Source of the DNA: Thiomonas bhubaneswarensis
GTDB taxonomy: Bacteria > Pseudomonadota > Gammaproteobacteria > Burkholderiales > Burkholderiaceae_C
DNA length: 64,000 nucleotides
Assembly (NCBI RefSeq): GCF_001418255.1
Contig: NZ_LIPV01000009.1
Coordinates: forward strand, 1-64,000
Direction: 5' to 3'
Positions 24,732 to 34,018 of this stretch are shown in pieces. Position 1 is the first letter of the stretch, and each line of letters starts with the position of its first letter. Under the pieces are notes generated by a model that had not been told where the DNA came from, did not search any database, and worked only from the letters and a program-made list of their open reading frames with translations. The position numbers and the translations under genes are program-made.

Positions 24732-25754
24732 ATGCAGAACCCTTTTGAAAACCCCGGCTTCTCGATGGCCAGCCTGACGGCCGCCATCAACCTCCTGCCC
24801 AACCGCTATGGGCGGCTGGAGCAACTCAACCTGTTCCCTGCCAAGCCGGTGCGCACCCGGCAGATCATCGTCGAGGAGTACGCCGGTCGTCTGAACCTGC
24901 TGCCCACCCGCGCGCCCGGTTCGCCCGGCACGGTGGGTGAACGTGGCAAGCGCAATCTGCGATCCTTCGTGATCCCGCACATCCCCCACGACGACGTGGT
25001 GCTGCCCGAGGAAGTGCAAGGACTGCGCGCGTTCGGTTCCGAAACCGAAATGGAAGCCATCGGCGGTGTCATGGCCCGCCATCTGGAGACCATGCGCAAC
25101 AAGCACGCGATCACTCTGGAGCATCTGCGCATGGGGGCGCTCAAGGGCAAGATTCTCGACGCTGATGGCAGTGAGCTCGTCGATCTGTTCGACGAGTTCG
25201 ACATCACTGCGCAATCGGTGTCGTTTGAGTTTTCGACGGCGGCCGACAACGGGCAAATCAAGACTGCCTGCCTGGAACTGCTGGGGCTCATGGAAGATGG
25301 ACTCACCGGAGAGTTCTCGACCGGTGTGCATGTGCTGTGCTCGACCGAGTTCTTCCGGGCGCTGACCACCCACAAGGAGGTCAAGACCGCCTACCAGAAC
25401 TGGCAGCAGGGCGCGGTGCTGATCAACGACATGCGCTCGGGCTTCAGCTACAGCGGCATCACCTTCGAGGAATACCGTGGCCAGGCGTCCTTTGTGCAGG
25501 CCGACGGCACGCTGGGGTCGCGCCGCTTCATTGCCGCAGGGGAAGCCCATGCCTTCCCGGTCGGCACGGTGGATACCTTCGCCACGTACTTCGCGCCTGC
25601 GGACTTCAACGAGACCGTGAACACCATCGGCCAGCCGTTGTATGCCAAGCAGGAGCCGCGCAAGTTCGACCGGGGCACCGATCTGCACACGCAGTCGAAC
25701 CCGCTGCCGATGTGCCACCGCCCGGGCGTGCTGATCAAGCTCGTTGCAGCCTGA
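24732..25754 (+). CDS. Major capsid protein (lambda gpE family)
   Basis: This 340-aa protein has the HK97-fold features of gpE-like capsids: TAAINLLPNRYGRLEQLNLF near 16-35, RGKRNLRSFVIPHIPHDDVV near 75-94, LEHLRMGALKGKILDADGSE, and GEAHAFPVGTVDTFATYFAP near 269-288. It builds the icosahedral head. A strong Shine-Dalgarno-like CTGGAGA precedes the ATG. Confidence 0.94.
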   Translation: MQNPFENPGFSMASLTAAINLLPNRYGRLEQLNLFPAKPVRTRQIIVEEYAGRLNLLPTRAPGSPGTVGERGKRNLRSFVIPHIPHDDVVLPEEVQGLRAFGSETEMEAIGGVMARHLETMRNKHAITLEHLRMGALKGKILDADGSELVDLFDEFDITAQSVSFEFSTAADNGQIKTACLELLGLMEDGLTGEFSTGVHVLCSTEFFRALTTHKEVKTAYQNWQQGAVLINDMRSGFSYSGITFEEYRGQASFVQADGTLGSRRFIAAGEAHAFPVGTVDTFATYFAPADFNETVNTIGQPLYAKQEPRKFDRGTDLHTQSNPLPMCHRPGVLIKLVAA

Positions 25755-26032
25755 TGGATGTCGCGACGTTGTACGAGGCGGCCCGCAATGCCGGACTGCT
25801 GACCGCCGTCACGGTGGCGGGCACCACCGTGCACTGCGCCTTCCGTGCCCCGGATGAAGCCGTGCTGGATGGTTTTGCACTGTCGCGGGACTACCAGATC
25901 GACTACCCGGCGTCCTGGCTGACGCTGGCTGCCGGGGACACGGTCGAGGTGGCAGGCAATACCTATCAGGTGCGCGACGTGCGCGCCATCGGCGACGGCA
26001 CCGAGCGTCGCGCCTCGCTCTCCCAACTCTGA
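25754..26032 (+). CDS. Head-tail joining protein (gpFII-like)
   Basis: This 92-aa protein (MDVATLYEAARNAGLLTAVT, DYQIDYPASWLTLAAGDTVE, VAGNTYQVRDVRAIGDGTER) resembles the short beta-rich head-tail attachment proteins that follow the capsid gene in lambda-like phages. Its start overlaps the capsid stop (TGATG). Role inferred from fold pattern and position. Confidence 0.75.
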   Translation: MDVATLYEAARNAGLLTAVTVAGTTVHCAFRAPDEAVLDGFALSRDYQIDYPASWLTLAAGDTVEVAGNTYQVRDVRAIGDGTERRASLSQL

Positions 26033-26042
26033 GGAGCTCCAC

Positions 26043-26468
26043 ATGAACTCCGTCCGCGAGCGCGTCTTGCGGGAGATCGTCGCACGCCTGTCTTCTGCGA
26101 TTGCACCGACACCGGTGCTGCGCATGCCTGCCGTGCCGGTCACCCGCGAGGCCAGTCCGGCGCTGCTGCTGTTCGTCGATGGCGACAGCATCACCACCCA
26201 CGCCAACCACCTTGTCGACCGGCAGCTGTCTGTCCGGCTTGCCGTGGTGGCGCGCGGTGCGGACGCCTTCGACGTCGCCGACCAGGCGCTGGTCGCGGCC
26301 CACGCGGCCATGCTCGCCGACCCGAATCTGGGCGGTCTGGCCATCGCCGTGCGCGAGATCGACTGCGAATGGGAGTTCGACGACGCCGACGCCGGGGCCG
26401 TCGCGCTGCCCGCCCGCTACGAAATCCGCTACCGCACCCATGCCATCGACCTCACCCAAACAGGATGA
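26043..26468 (+). CDS. Minor tail protein (gpZ/gpU-like tail completion)
   Basis: This 141-aa protein (RERVLREIVARLSSAIAPTP, SPALLLFVDGDSITTHANHL, VRLAVVARGADAFDVADQAL, ARYEIRYRTHAIDL) has the size and beta-alpha pattern of tail completion or tail terminator proteins. It precedes the tail tube gene, as expected. Which of the two roles it fills cannot be decided here. Confidence 0.7.
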   Translation: MNSVRERVLREIVARLSSAIAPTPVLRMPAVPVTREASPALLLFVDGDSITTHANHLVDRQLSVRLAVVARGADAFDVADQALVAAHAAMLADPNLGGLAIAVREIDCEWEFDDADAGAVALPARYEIRYRTHAIDLTQTG

Positions 26469-26472
26469 ACCC

Positions 26473-26676
26473 ATGCACATCGAACTACTGAAACCCCATA
26501 CCCACGCAGGCAAGCGCCTCGCCGTGGGTGATCGCCTTGATCTGAATGACGCCAGCGCCCGTTGGCTGATCACACAAGGCACGGCCAAAGCGGCCACCCC
26601 AGCCACCGATTCCAAACCCACCCGCCGTGATGCCACGTCCGGTGTTCCCACAACTGCAGCCACCCAAGGAGACTGA
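26473..26676 (+). CDS. Small phage morphogenesis protein
   Basis: This 67-aa protein begins MHIELLKPHTHAGKRLAVGD then RLDLNDASARWLITQGTAKA, a compact unit found in small proteins near the tail tube gene. The C-terminal 25 residues are Thr/Ala-rich and probably disordered. The role is unknown. Confidence 0.65.
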   Translation: MHIELLKPHTHAGKRLAVGDRLDLNDASARWLITQGTAKAATPATDSKPTRRDATSGVPTTAATQGD

Positions 26677-26678
26677 AC

Positions 26679-27431
26679 ATGGCTTACTTTTCCGGACAAG
26701 GCCGCGTCTACATCGGCGCACGTGATGAACTCGGCAACCCGGCCGGACTGACCTTCGTCGGCAACGTGCCTGAGCTGAAGGTGTCGCTGTCGGTGGACAC
26801 CATCGAGCACCAGGAAGCGCAGTCGGGTCAGCGCCTGACCGACCTGCAACTCATCAAGACCAAGAAAGGCGAGTTCGCCTGCACGTTGGAAGAGCTGATC
26901 GCCACCAACCTGGCGCTCGCGCTCTATGGCACCACGACCACGATCACCCCCGGTACGGTGACTGGCGAACTACTGCCCAACCCTGTCACGCCGGGCAGTC
27001 TGTATCCGTTGACCATGCAAAACGTGTCGGCGGTGCAGATCCAGGACTCAGATGCCACGCCAAAGACGCTCCCGGCCAGCCAATACAGCGTCAATGCCAA
27101 GCACGGTTCACTGGTGGTGCTCGATGCCACGTCGGGCGGCCCGTACACCGAGCCGTTCACCGTCGATTACGCCTATGGCGCGGCGCAGAGCACGGCGATG
27201 TTCACCCAGCCCTTGCCCGAGCGCTGGATTCGCTTCGAGGGGCTCAACACCGCCGACGGCAACCGCGAGGTGGTGATTGACCTGTACCGCGTGGCCATCA
27301 ACCCGGCGAAGGAACTCTCGATCATCACGGACGAACTGCTGAAGTTCGAGCTGTCGGGCCAGGTACTGGCGGATCTGACCAAACCAGTCGGCGGTGATCT
27401 CGGTCAGTTCGGACGTCTGGTGCTGCTGTGA
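26679..27431 (+). CDS. Major tail tube protein
   Basis: This 250-aa protein (FSGQGRVYIGARDELGNPAG, FVGNVPELKVSLSVDTIEHQ, ELSIITDELLKFELSGQVLA) matches siphophage tail tube proteins. It polymerises into the DNA conduit. It lies directly before the frameshifted chaperone pair and the tape measure gene, the canonical order. Its stop overlaps the next ATG (TGATG). Confidence 0.87.
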   Translation: MAYFSGQGRVYIGARDELGNPAGLTFVGNVPELKVSLSVDTIEHQEAQSGQRLTDLQLIKTKKGEFACTLEELIATNLALALYGTTTTITPGTVTGELLPNPVTPGSLYPLTMQNVSAVQIQDSDATPKTLPASQYSVNAKHGSLVVLDATSGGPYTEPFTVDYAYGAAQSTAMFTQPLPERWIRFEGLNTADGNREVVIDLYRVAINPAKELSIITDELLKFELSGQVLADLTKPVGGDLGQFGRLVLL

Positions 27432-27832
27432 TGGACGGCTTCAAGACATTCCCCCCTGAGCCTGTGGTCGTGACGCTGTCCGGCACCGCGCTGGAACTGA
27501 CGCCGATCCGTCTGGGTGAGTTGCCACGGCTGCTGGCCGTGGTGCGCCCGTTGGCCGAGGAAATCACCAGCGATCCGGACTGGATGGCGCTGCTGGGACG
27601 GCACGGCGATGCCGTGCTGGATTTGCTGGCGATCACTACCCGGCGTGAACGCGCGTGGATCAACGACCTGTCGCTGGAGGACGCCGTGCACCTGGCCGCC
27701 GCCGTGTTCGAGGTCAACGCGGATTTTTTCGTGGCGCACGTCGTCCCGGCGATTCAGGGCGCGGCCCAGCGACTCGCGCCGACGCTGCGCTCACTGACGA
27801 CCTCGGCTGGGACAGTGCCGTCGCCCGCCTGA
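27431..27832 (+). CDS. Tail assembly chaperone (G-like)
   Basis: This 133-aa protein (FKTFPPEPVVVTLSGTALEL, RLGELPRLLAVVRPLAEEIT, LEDAVHLAAAVFEVNADFF) is the upstream part of a G/GT-type chaperone pair that coats the tape measure. Codons for DFF contain a T TTT TTC slippery heptamer at 27724-27730 in the zero frame. The last residues (SLTTSAGTVPSPA) are made only when no shift occurs. ATG at 27431 is preferred over GTG at 27428. Confidence 0.8.
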   Translation: MDGFKTFPPEPVVVTLSGTALELTPIRLGELPRLLAVVRPLAEEITSDPDWMALLGRHGDAVLDLLAITTRRERAWINDLSLEDAVHLAAAVFEVNADFFVAHVVPAIQGAAQRLAPTLRSLTTSAGTVPSPA

Positions 27833-28017
27833 TCCGCGCCGGGCACCGCCTCGGTGACTTGATGGGCTACACGCTCACGCAAGCCCAAGCCTTTCTGGAT
27901 GCCGACGGACAAATCGAGCGGCAGCAACTTGCCCAGCTGCTCGGCATCAATGCTGTGGCAGCGCAGGGCGAGAAGCGTGGCATCGAACAACTGCAACGCG
28001 ATCTGCTCAAGGACTGA
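27724..28017 (+). CDS. Tail chaperone extension (T-like), reached by -1 frameshift
   Basis: This frame is -1 relative to the G-like gene and stays open to 28017. Its recognisable part starts at SAVARLIRAGHRLGDLMGYT (about 27812) and ends QLQRDLLKD. It lacks a good upstream start; the first ATG is near 27862 inside the conserved region. The slippery T TTT TTC heptamer at 27724-27730 would join the frames. In lambda the GT fusion recruits tail tube subunits to the tape measure. The exact shift site is inferred. Confidence 0.7.
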   Translation, partial: FFRGARRPGDSGRGPATRADAALTDDLGWDSAVARLIRAGHRLGDLMGYTLTQAQAFLDADGQIERQQLAQLLGINAVAAQGEKRGIEQLQRDLLKD

Positions 28018-28020
28018 CCT

Positions 28021-28662
28021 ATGCGCCTCTCGCTCACCACCACCGGCTTGTTGGACCCGCGCCAGTTGGCGGCGTGGAGCACCGAGCGGCGTCGTGCCAT
28101 CCACGCTGCCGTCGCCAAGGGCATGCAATCGGGCGGGCGTGAAGTGCGTGACGCGGCGCGATCCGAGATGCGCAGTGCCTTCACCGTCAAGCGCAACAGC
28201 TTCATCTCCTCGATGGGCGTGAAGGTGTTCGACAAGAAGCCCGAACTGCTGCCCGCCTTGCTGGTCGGCAGCAAGATTCCTTGGCTCGGTCTGCATGAAA
28301 AAGGCGGTACGGTGAGCGGCAATTTGCTGATACCGCTGCTGCCCGGGCGCATCGGCCTCAAGCGCTTCAAGGCGGTCATTGACGGCCTGATGCGCTCGGG
28401 CAATGCCTTCTTCATCGAGAAGAACGGTCGCGTGCTGCTGATGGCCGAGAACATCAAAGAGAACGCCGGGCAGCTGGGCCGCTTCAAGCGTGCCGAGCGT
28501 GGTCGTACCGAGGCCAAGCAGATCAAGCGTGGCCAGGAGATTCCCATCGCCGTGCTGGTCAAGCGCGTCGATCTCAAACGACGACTGAATCTGACGGGTG
28601 GCGTGCAACGCGCACTACCTGCCTTGGCGCGGGCGATTCAACAAGAACTGGAAAAAGTCTGA
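28021..28662 (+). CDS. DUF6441-like phage tail-region protein
   Basis: This 213-aa basic protein (TGLLDPRQLAAWSTERRRAI, GREVRDAARSEMRSAFTVKR, HEKGGTVSGNLLIPLLPGRI, RALPALARAIQQELEKV) matches what I recall as DUF6441, encoded beside tape measure genes. It is placed between the chaperone and the tape measure. Its stop overlaps the next start. The structural or assembly role is unknown. Confidence 0.72.
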   Translation: MRLSLTTTGLLDPRQLAAWSTERRRAIHAAVAKGMQSGGREVRDAARSEMRSAFTVKRNSFISSMGVKVFDKKPELLPALLVGSKIPWLGLHEKGGTVSGNLLIPLLPGRIGLKRFKAVIDGLMRSGNAFFIEKNGRVLLMAENIKENAGQLGRFKRAERGRTEAKQIKRGQEIPIAVLVKRVDLKRRLNLTGGVQRALPALARAIQQELEKV

Positions 28663-31367
28663 TGGCAAGCAATCGTGCCCAAATCCTGATCAGTGCCGTC
28701 GACCAGACCAAGACCGCTTTCGACTCGATCAAGCGGGGCCTGGGTGGCCTGACCGACACCGCCAAGAGCGTCAACGGCGTGCTGGCCAACCTTGGCGTTG
28801 GCGTTTCGTTGGCGGGCATCGGCGCCATGATCAAGTCCAGCATCGACTCAGCCGATGCACTGGACGAGATGGCGCAGCGTACTGGCATCGCGGTCGAATC
28901 GCTGTCGCTGCTGGTGCCTGCCGCCGAGTTGTCGGCGGTTTCCACCGAAAAGTTCGAAGCCGGGCTCAAGAAGTTGGCCACCGGCATGCTGGAGGCCGCC
29001 ACCGGCTCGGAAACGTCCGCGCAGAAGTTCGGTGCGCTGGGCGTGGCGGTGCAGAACCAGGATGGCACCTTGCGCGACAGCGAACAGGTGCTGCTGGATC
29101 TGGCCGATCGCTTCAAGGCCATGCCAGATGGCGCGGAGAAGGCGGCGCTGGCGGTCGATATCTTCGGCAAGGCCGGTGCCGAAATGATCCCCTTCCTCAA
29201 CCAAGGACGGGATGGCATCGGTGCGCTGAAGCAGGAGGCCGCTGAACTCGGGCTGCAGTTGTCTGCCGACACCGCCGCGCAGGCAGGCAACTTCAACGAC
29301 GCGCTCGACAAGCTGAAATTGGCCACCCAGAGCATTGGCAATCAGATCATCGCGTCCTTGCTGCCTGCGCTGAATGACATGGCCGGTGGCATGGTCGAGT
29401 CGGCCAAGCAAGGCGGCACGCTGCGCGTGATCCTGGACGGCGTGGTGCTGGTGCTCAAGACCCTGGCGCTCGGTGTCGCCACGGTTGGCAAGGCCTTCGT
29501 CGCCTTGGGTGAAGCGATTGGTGGCGGTGTCGCGGCGGCGGTCGAAGCGCTCAAGGGCAACACCGACGGGGCCAAGGCCATCATTGCCGACCTCAAAGGC
29601 AGCCTGATCCAGCGGCTCGATGAGCTGGCGTCCTTCCGCGACAGCCTGTTCGACCCCAAACCCATCGAGGTCAAGGCACCCCGAATTCAGGCCGATCCGG
29701 AACTGTTGCAGCGGCTGACCAAACCCAAAGCGGGCAAGGCTGCGCAGGACTCCACTGGCGCGCAGACCACGCTGATGAAAGCGCAGCTGGACGCCGAGTT
29801 CGCGCTGCTCAAGGATGGTTTGGCACGGCAACAAATTGCGCTGGATGCTGCGCTCGAAGACCGTCTGGTCTCGGTGCGCGACTACTACACGCAGAAAACG
29901 GCCATCGAGCAGCGCGAGGTCGACGCCGAGATCGCCCGCAAGCAGCAGGAGCTGGCCCGCAGTCAGCAGATCGCCACCAACGGCAAGTCGGAAAACGACC
30001 GCCTGCGTGCCAAGGCCGAAGTGGCCAAGGCGGAAGCCGACCTGATCACGCTCAACAACCGGCGCACGGACATCGAGCAGGCCAATGCGCGCAAGGCCGC
30101 GCAAGCCGAGCGTGAGCTGGCCGATGCCCTGGCGCAGGCGCGTGAAGAACTGGCCCAGATCACCAGCACCGCAACCGATGCCGACCGCAAATCGGCCATC
30201 GAGCGCAGCTACCGGGATCTGCGGGCGCGCCTGGCGGCAGAAAGCGATGCCGACGGCGTGTCGCTCGTTGACCGGCTGATCGACGTGAAGGCCGCGCAAG
30301 CGAACCTCTCCGCACTGGAAGTCCAGTGGCGGCAGGTCACCGAGCGGATGCGCAATGCGCAGGAGTCGATCCAGACCCAGCAGCAGGCCGGTCTGCTGAC
30401 CGAAGCGCAGGCGCGCCAACAGATCGTGACCTTGCAGCAGCAATCGGCCACCGAGATGGAGCGCCTGCTGCCGACCATGCAACAGGCGGCGCAGGCCATC
30501 GGGCCGGATGCTGTGATCCGCGTGCAGGCGTGGCGCAATGAACTGGAGCGCACCCGGCTCACGGTCGATGAAATGGCCCCGCTGTGGAATCGCATCGGCG
30601 AGAGCTTTGGTGGTGCGCTCAACGGGATGATCACCGGCGCGCAGACCTGGCGCAGTGCCTTAGCGAGCATCTTTCAGCAGGTGGCCGATGCCTTCCTGCA
30701 GCAGATCGTGATCCAGCCGTTTCAGCAGTGGATCGCCATGCAGGCGCGGATGCTGGCGCTCAAGCTCGGTTTCATCCAGCAGGAGCAGACCGTCGATGCG
30801 GCGGCCAGCGCCGCCAAGGTCGCCCAAAAGACCACCGAAACCACCGCCGTGGTGTCGATGGATGCGGCCAAGGCGGGAGCTGGGGCGGCGGCGTCGCAGG
30901 CTTCCATTCCCTACGTTGGCCCGGCACTCGCGGTGGCCGCGATGGTAGCCATGGTCGCCGCTGTGATGGCGCTCTTGGGTGGCATCAAGAAGTTCGCGGG
31001 TGGCGGTCTGGTCTCCGGCCCGGGTAGCGCCACCTCGGATTCGATCCCGGCACGTCTGTCCGCAGGCGAGTACGTGGTGCGGGCGGCCGCCGTGCGCCAA
31101 GTCGGTGTGGCCTTCCTCGACTCGCTCAACGGCTTGTCGGCAGGCCCACGTTTCAAGGGTGGCGAATTGGCCTTCGCAGCGGGCGGACTGGTGCCGGAGG
31201 TAAAAGTGCCGCCCGCGCAGCCGCAGATGAATCAGGCCGTGCGCATCGTCAACGCGGTCGATCCGGGTGTGACCCACGACCACCTGCAGTCGCCTGCCGG
31301 AGAAAAAGTCATCGTCAACATCATCGGGCGCAATGCACGGGCCATCCGTGCGGCGCTGCAAGGCTGA
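28662..31367 (+). CDS. Tail tape measure protein
   Basis: This 901-aa protein is the longest phage gene and sets tail length. The N-terminus (DQTKTAFDSIKRGLGGLTDT) and LGVGVSLAGIGAMIKSSIDS are typical of the family. Long coiled-coil runs occupy about 370-560. The C-terminal part has hydrophobic stretches (ALAVAAMVAMVAAVMALLGG near 753-772) and the recurring FAGGGLVSGPGSATSDSIPA segment followed by RLSAGEYVVRAAAV. It would also help DNA pass the inner membrane. Confidence 0.93.
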   Translation: MASNRAQILISAVDQTKTAFDSIKRGLGGLTDTAKSVNGVLANLGVGVSLAGIGAMIKSSIDSADALDEMAQRTGIAVESLSLLVPAAELSAVSTEKFEAGLKKLATGMLEAATGSETSAQKFGALGVAVQNQDGTLRDSEQVLLDLADRFKAMPDGAEKAALAVDIFGKAGAEMIPFLNQGRDGIGALKQEAAELGLQLSADTAAQAGNFNDALDKLKLATQSIGNQIIASLLPALNDMAGGMVESAKQGGTLRVILDGVVLVLKTLALGVATVGKAFVALGEAIGGGVAAAVEALKGNTDGAKAIIADLKGSLIQRLDELASFRDSLFDPKPIEVKAPRIQADPELLQRLTKPKAGKAAQDSTGAQTTLMKAQLDAEFALLKDGLARQQIALDAALEDRLVSVRDYYTQKTAIEQREVDAEIARKQQELARSQQIATNGKSENDRLRAKAEVAKAEADLITLNNRRTDIEQANARKAAQAERELADALAQAREELAQITSTATDADRKSAIERSYRDLRARLAAESDADGVSLVDRLIDVKAAQANLSALEVQWRQVTERMRNAQESIQTQQQAGLLTEAQARQQIVTLQQQSATEMERLLPTMQQAAQAIGPDAVIRVQAWRNELERTRLTVDEMAPLWNRIGESFGGALNGMITGAQTWRSALASIFQQVADAFLQQIVIQPFQQWIAMQARMLALKLGFIQQEQTVDAAASAAKVAQKTTETTAVVSMDAAKAGAGAAASQASIPYVGPALAVAAMVAMVAAVMALLGGIKKFAGGGLVSGPGSATSDSIPARLSAGEYVVRAAAVRQVGVAFLDSLNGLSAGPRFKGGELAFAAGGLVPEVKVPPAQPQMNQAVRIVNAVDPGVTHDHLQSPAGEKVIVNIIGRNARAIRAALQG

Positions 31368-31386
31368 ATTTTCAGGGGAAAGTCCA

Positions 31387-32445
31387 ATGGCACTTCTGTT
31401 CATCGACGGTTTCGATCACTACGACCCGCAGGCCGTGGACAGCTTTGGCGATCCGTGGCTCGCACGTGGCAAGGCGGCGTATCTGTCGCCGCAGGCCACC
31501 CGGATCAATGGCCGTCGCCCGTCCTCCTATGCCCTGCGTTTGCCGGAAGGTTCGGGGGGTGGCTACGTCAAGAACCTCGACGCCACCAAGACCAGCCTGA
31601 TCGTCGGGGCAGCCATTCGCGTGGTGCCGTACCAAAACACCTACACCGAGCCACTGCTGCTGGGCGTGCGTGACGCCAACTCGCAGGTCGCGCACCTCGT
31701 GAAAATCGGCGAGGACGGTCGGCTCAAGCTCTACCGCTGGCAATACGGCTATGACCAGTTGATCTCTGTCTCAGTCGCAAGCGCTCCGGCGCGCGGCTGG
31801 CACTACATCGAGTTGCAGGTCACGCAAGGCACCAGCAACGGTGTGTTGTCAGTGCGCATCAACGGCATCCTGGCCATCCAGATGACCGCGCAGAACACCA
31901 TTCAGGGCGGCGGCCAACTGCTCACGGCGTTCGTGGGTGCAGTGCCTGGCCAGAGCTGTCCGCTCACCATCGACGTCGACGACTTCTACATCGCCGACAC
32001 CAGCGGCACGATCAACAACACCTTCCTCGGTGATGTGCGCGTCGATGCCTTGCAGGCACAGGCCGATGGCAGCCTGAACCAGTGGACGGCCAGCCCGGTC
32101 GGCACCGCTGCCTGGGAAGCCGTCAGCGACGAGGATGAAGCCACAGCGATCAATGCGCCCAGCGTGGGGCTGCGCCAGTCCTTCGATGTCGAGCCGCTGC
32201 CGGTGATGGCCACGCCCGCCATCTACGGTGTGCAACTGACCATGCTGGCGCGCAAGACCGACGCCGGTCTGGGCAAGGTCAAAGGCCTCGTGGTCAGCGG
32301 TGCACAAAGCGCCGTCAGCGCCGACATCATTCTGCAGGAGCAACTGGCCTGGCAGAGCACGCTGTTTGAGCGTAATCCGAACGGCAACGTGCAGTGGACG
32401 GAGGCCGCCTTCAATGCTGCTGAGTTCGGCGTGGAGTCGGCATGA
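31387..32445 (+). CDS. Phage structural protein, lectin-like fold suspected
   Basis: This 352-aa protein starts MALLFIDGFDHYDPQAVDSF. The beta-rich body (RPSSYALRLPEGSGGGYVKN, GWHYIELQVTQGTSNGVLSV, DVDDFYIADTSG) resembles concanavalin/LamG-like modules that bind carbohydrate. It sits between the tape measure and distal tail genes, so a tail-tip or adhesion role is likely. No named family was recognised. The start overlaps no other gene; the end overlaps the next start by ATGA. Confidence 0.7.
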   Translation: MALLFIDGFDHYDPQAVDSFGDPWLARGKAAYLSPQATRINGRRPSSYALRLPEGSGGGYVKNLDATKTSLIVGAAIRVVPYQNTYTEPLLLGVRDANSQVAHLVKIGEDGRLKLYRWQYGYDQLISVSVASAPARGWHYIELQVTQGTSNGVLSVRINGILAIQMTAQNTIQGGGQLLTAFVGAVPGQSCPLTIDVDDFYIADTSGTINNTFLGDVRVDALQAQADGSLNQWTASPVGTAAWEAVSDEDEATAINAPSVGLRQSFDVEPLPVMATPAIYGVQLTMLARKTDAGLGKVKGLVVSGAQSAVSADIILQEQLAWQSTLFERNPNGNVQWTEAAFNAAEFGVESA

Positions 32446-34013
32446 CGGATCGCATCGTCGTTCAAGACCTCGCGGAGGTTTCCAGCAAACCGACGCCGGG
32501 AAGCGAACTGCCCGCCTTCCAGAGTGAAGTGCTCTCGCGCGCCACTTTTGGGGCGAGCGCAGCCAGCTTCATGCCGGAAACAGCTGTCGCTCCGCTGCCG
32601 CCCAATCTGGCGGCCAGCCTGCTGGCGGAATCCTTGGCGGGCCCCTGGCCACCCATCGATGCACCGATCTTTCTGGTCGAAGTGTTGCGCCGTGATACGG
32701 CCTCAAGCGCCATCGTCGCCACCGGTATGGATGCCTTTGGCGACCAGCCTTGGCCGGATGCGCAACGCGGCGTGTTTGCCTTCCGCCATGATTGGATGGA
32801 GCCCCTCGTGGAACGGCTGGAGTGGCAGACCAGCGTCACGCGGCTGGCCAGTGGCAACGAATCCCGTCAGGCACGCCGACGTGTTCCTCGGCGCTGGCTC
32901 ACCTACAAGGTGGGCAACGCCCGGCAGACCGATGCCCTGGTGGCCGACTGGCTGGCCGATCATCTTGGTCAAATGGCGCTGTGGCCGCTGCCGCAGTACC
33001 CGGTTCACCTGACCGAGTCCTGCGAACGTGGCGCACTGGCGCTCAGCGTGACGGACGCTGACGGGCGACAGTTCGGGCCACTCTCGGCCAATGTGCATCT
33101 GACCTACGACGGGGTGCAGGGCTGGCAGGAAACGGAGAGCAATGGCCGCTGGATTTTGATCATCGCCGCCGATGGATGGCAGATCGCCCAACTTGAGCGT
33201 GTGGAAAGCGATCTGCTGTGGCTGACGGAGCCCTTGGCACGCGCCGCAGCCGTGGGCAGCACCATCATGCCCTTGGTGTGGGGCAAGGCCATCGACCCGG
33301 CGGATCTCACGCAGTGGGTACCCGGCATGGTCGGCGGCAACATTCCCACACAGATCCAGCCTGCGCCACTGCCCGACCAGGATGTTCTTGATGACCCATG
33401 GCTCGACGAGATCCCGGTCTGGCCAGATGGCAACTGGCGTGACGATCCAACGGCCGCAGCGCAAACCACGATCACCCGCCAAGACTTTTCGACTGCAGAT
33501 CCGTGGGTGCGCCGGGACGATCCGTGGGCGACGACGACTTTGCAGCGGCGCTATCTGGCCAGCTCGCTCGATGAAATCGAGCTCTGGCGGGCGCGGCTAT
33601 GGCGCACCCAGGGGCGTCTGGAAGCCTTCTGGCTGCCCGATGGCTTGGCCCCGATCCTGTGGGTGACCGTCGAAGCCGATCCCGAGGATGGCTTCCTGCG
33701 CGTGGATGGCAAAGACATCTCGGCGTTCTGGCATCGCCCTGCCGCTTGCTTGATCGTGCACCCAGACGGCTATCGGCAGTACGCCCTGACGGCGGCCTGC
33801 CATCTGGATCAAGGCGGTGTGCTGGTGCTGCGCTCGGGTCTCGACGACTGGGTGCCCGCAGGCAGCCGCGTCATTCGCCTCGTGCGCTGCCGCCTCGACC
33901 ACGACGCAGTCGATCTGTACTGGCACAGCTCGACGCTGCTGGAGATCACCTTGACCGCGCGCCAGTTGCCCGAACCGCGTGGCAATGACCGTCAAACCTA
34001 CGAGGGAGAGTAA
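32442..34013 (+). CDS. Phage tail-region protein, unknown family
   Basis: This 523-aa protein has many Trp-rich blocks (FRHDWMEPLVERLEWQTSVT, RRVPRRWLTYKVGNARQTD, LYWHSSTLLEITLTARQLPE). Its position between the lectin-like protein and the BR0599-family protein is typical of a conserved distal-tail cassette. It may be a distal-tail or hub component; this is inferred from position. Coupled to its upstream neighbour through ATGA. Confidence 0.75.
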   Translation: MTDRIVVQDLAEVSSKPTPGSELPAFQSEVLSRATFGASAASFMPETAVAPLPPNLAASLLAESLAGPWPPIDAPIFLVEVLRRDTASSAIVATGMDAFGDQPWPDAQRGVFAFRHDWMEPLVERLEWQTSVTRLASGNESRQARRRVPRRWLTYKVGNARQTDALVADWLADHLGQMALWPLPQYPVHLTESCERGALALSVTDADGRQFGPLSANVHLTYDGVQGWQETESNGRWILIIAADGWQIAQLERVESDLLWLTEPLARAAAVGSTIMPLVWGKAIDPADLTQWVPGMVGGNIPTQIQPAPLPDQDVLDDPWLDEIPVWPDGNWRDDPTAAAQTTITRQDFSTADPWVRRDDPWATTTLQRRYLASSLDEIELWRARLWRTQGRLEAFWLPDGLAPILWVTVEADPEDGFLRVDGKDISAFWHRPAACLIVHPDGYRQYALTAACHLDQGGVLVLRSGLDDWVPAGSRVIRLVRCRLDHDAVDLYWHSSTLLEITLTARQLPEPRGNDRQTYEGE

Positions 34014-34018
34014 GCACG

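Noticed and set aside
28848-30482. 544-aa minus-strand frame under the tape measure gene
   Set aside because: It mirrors the tape measure coding bias and contains no known domain; the plus-strand protein is convincing.
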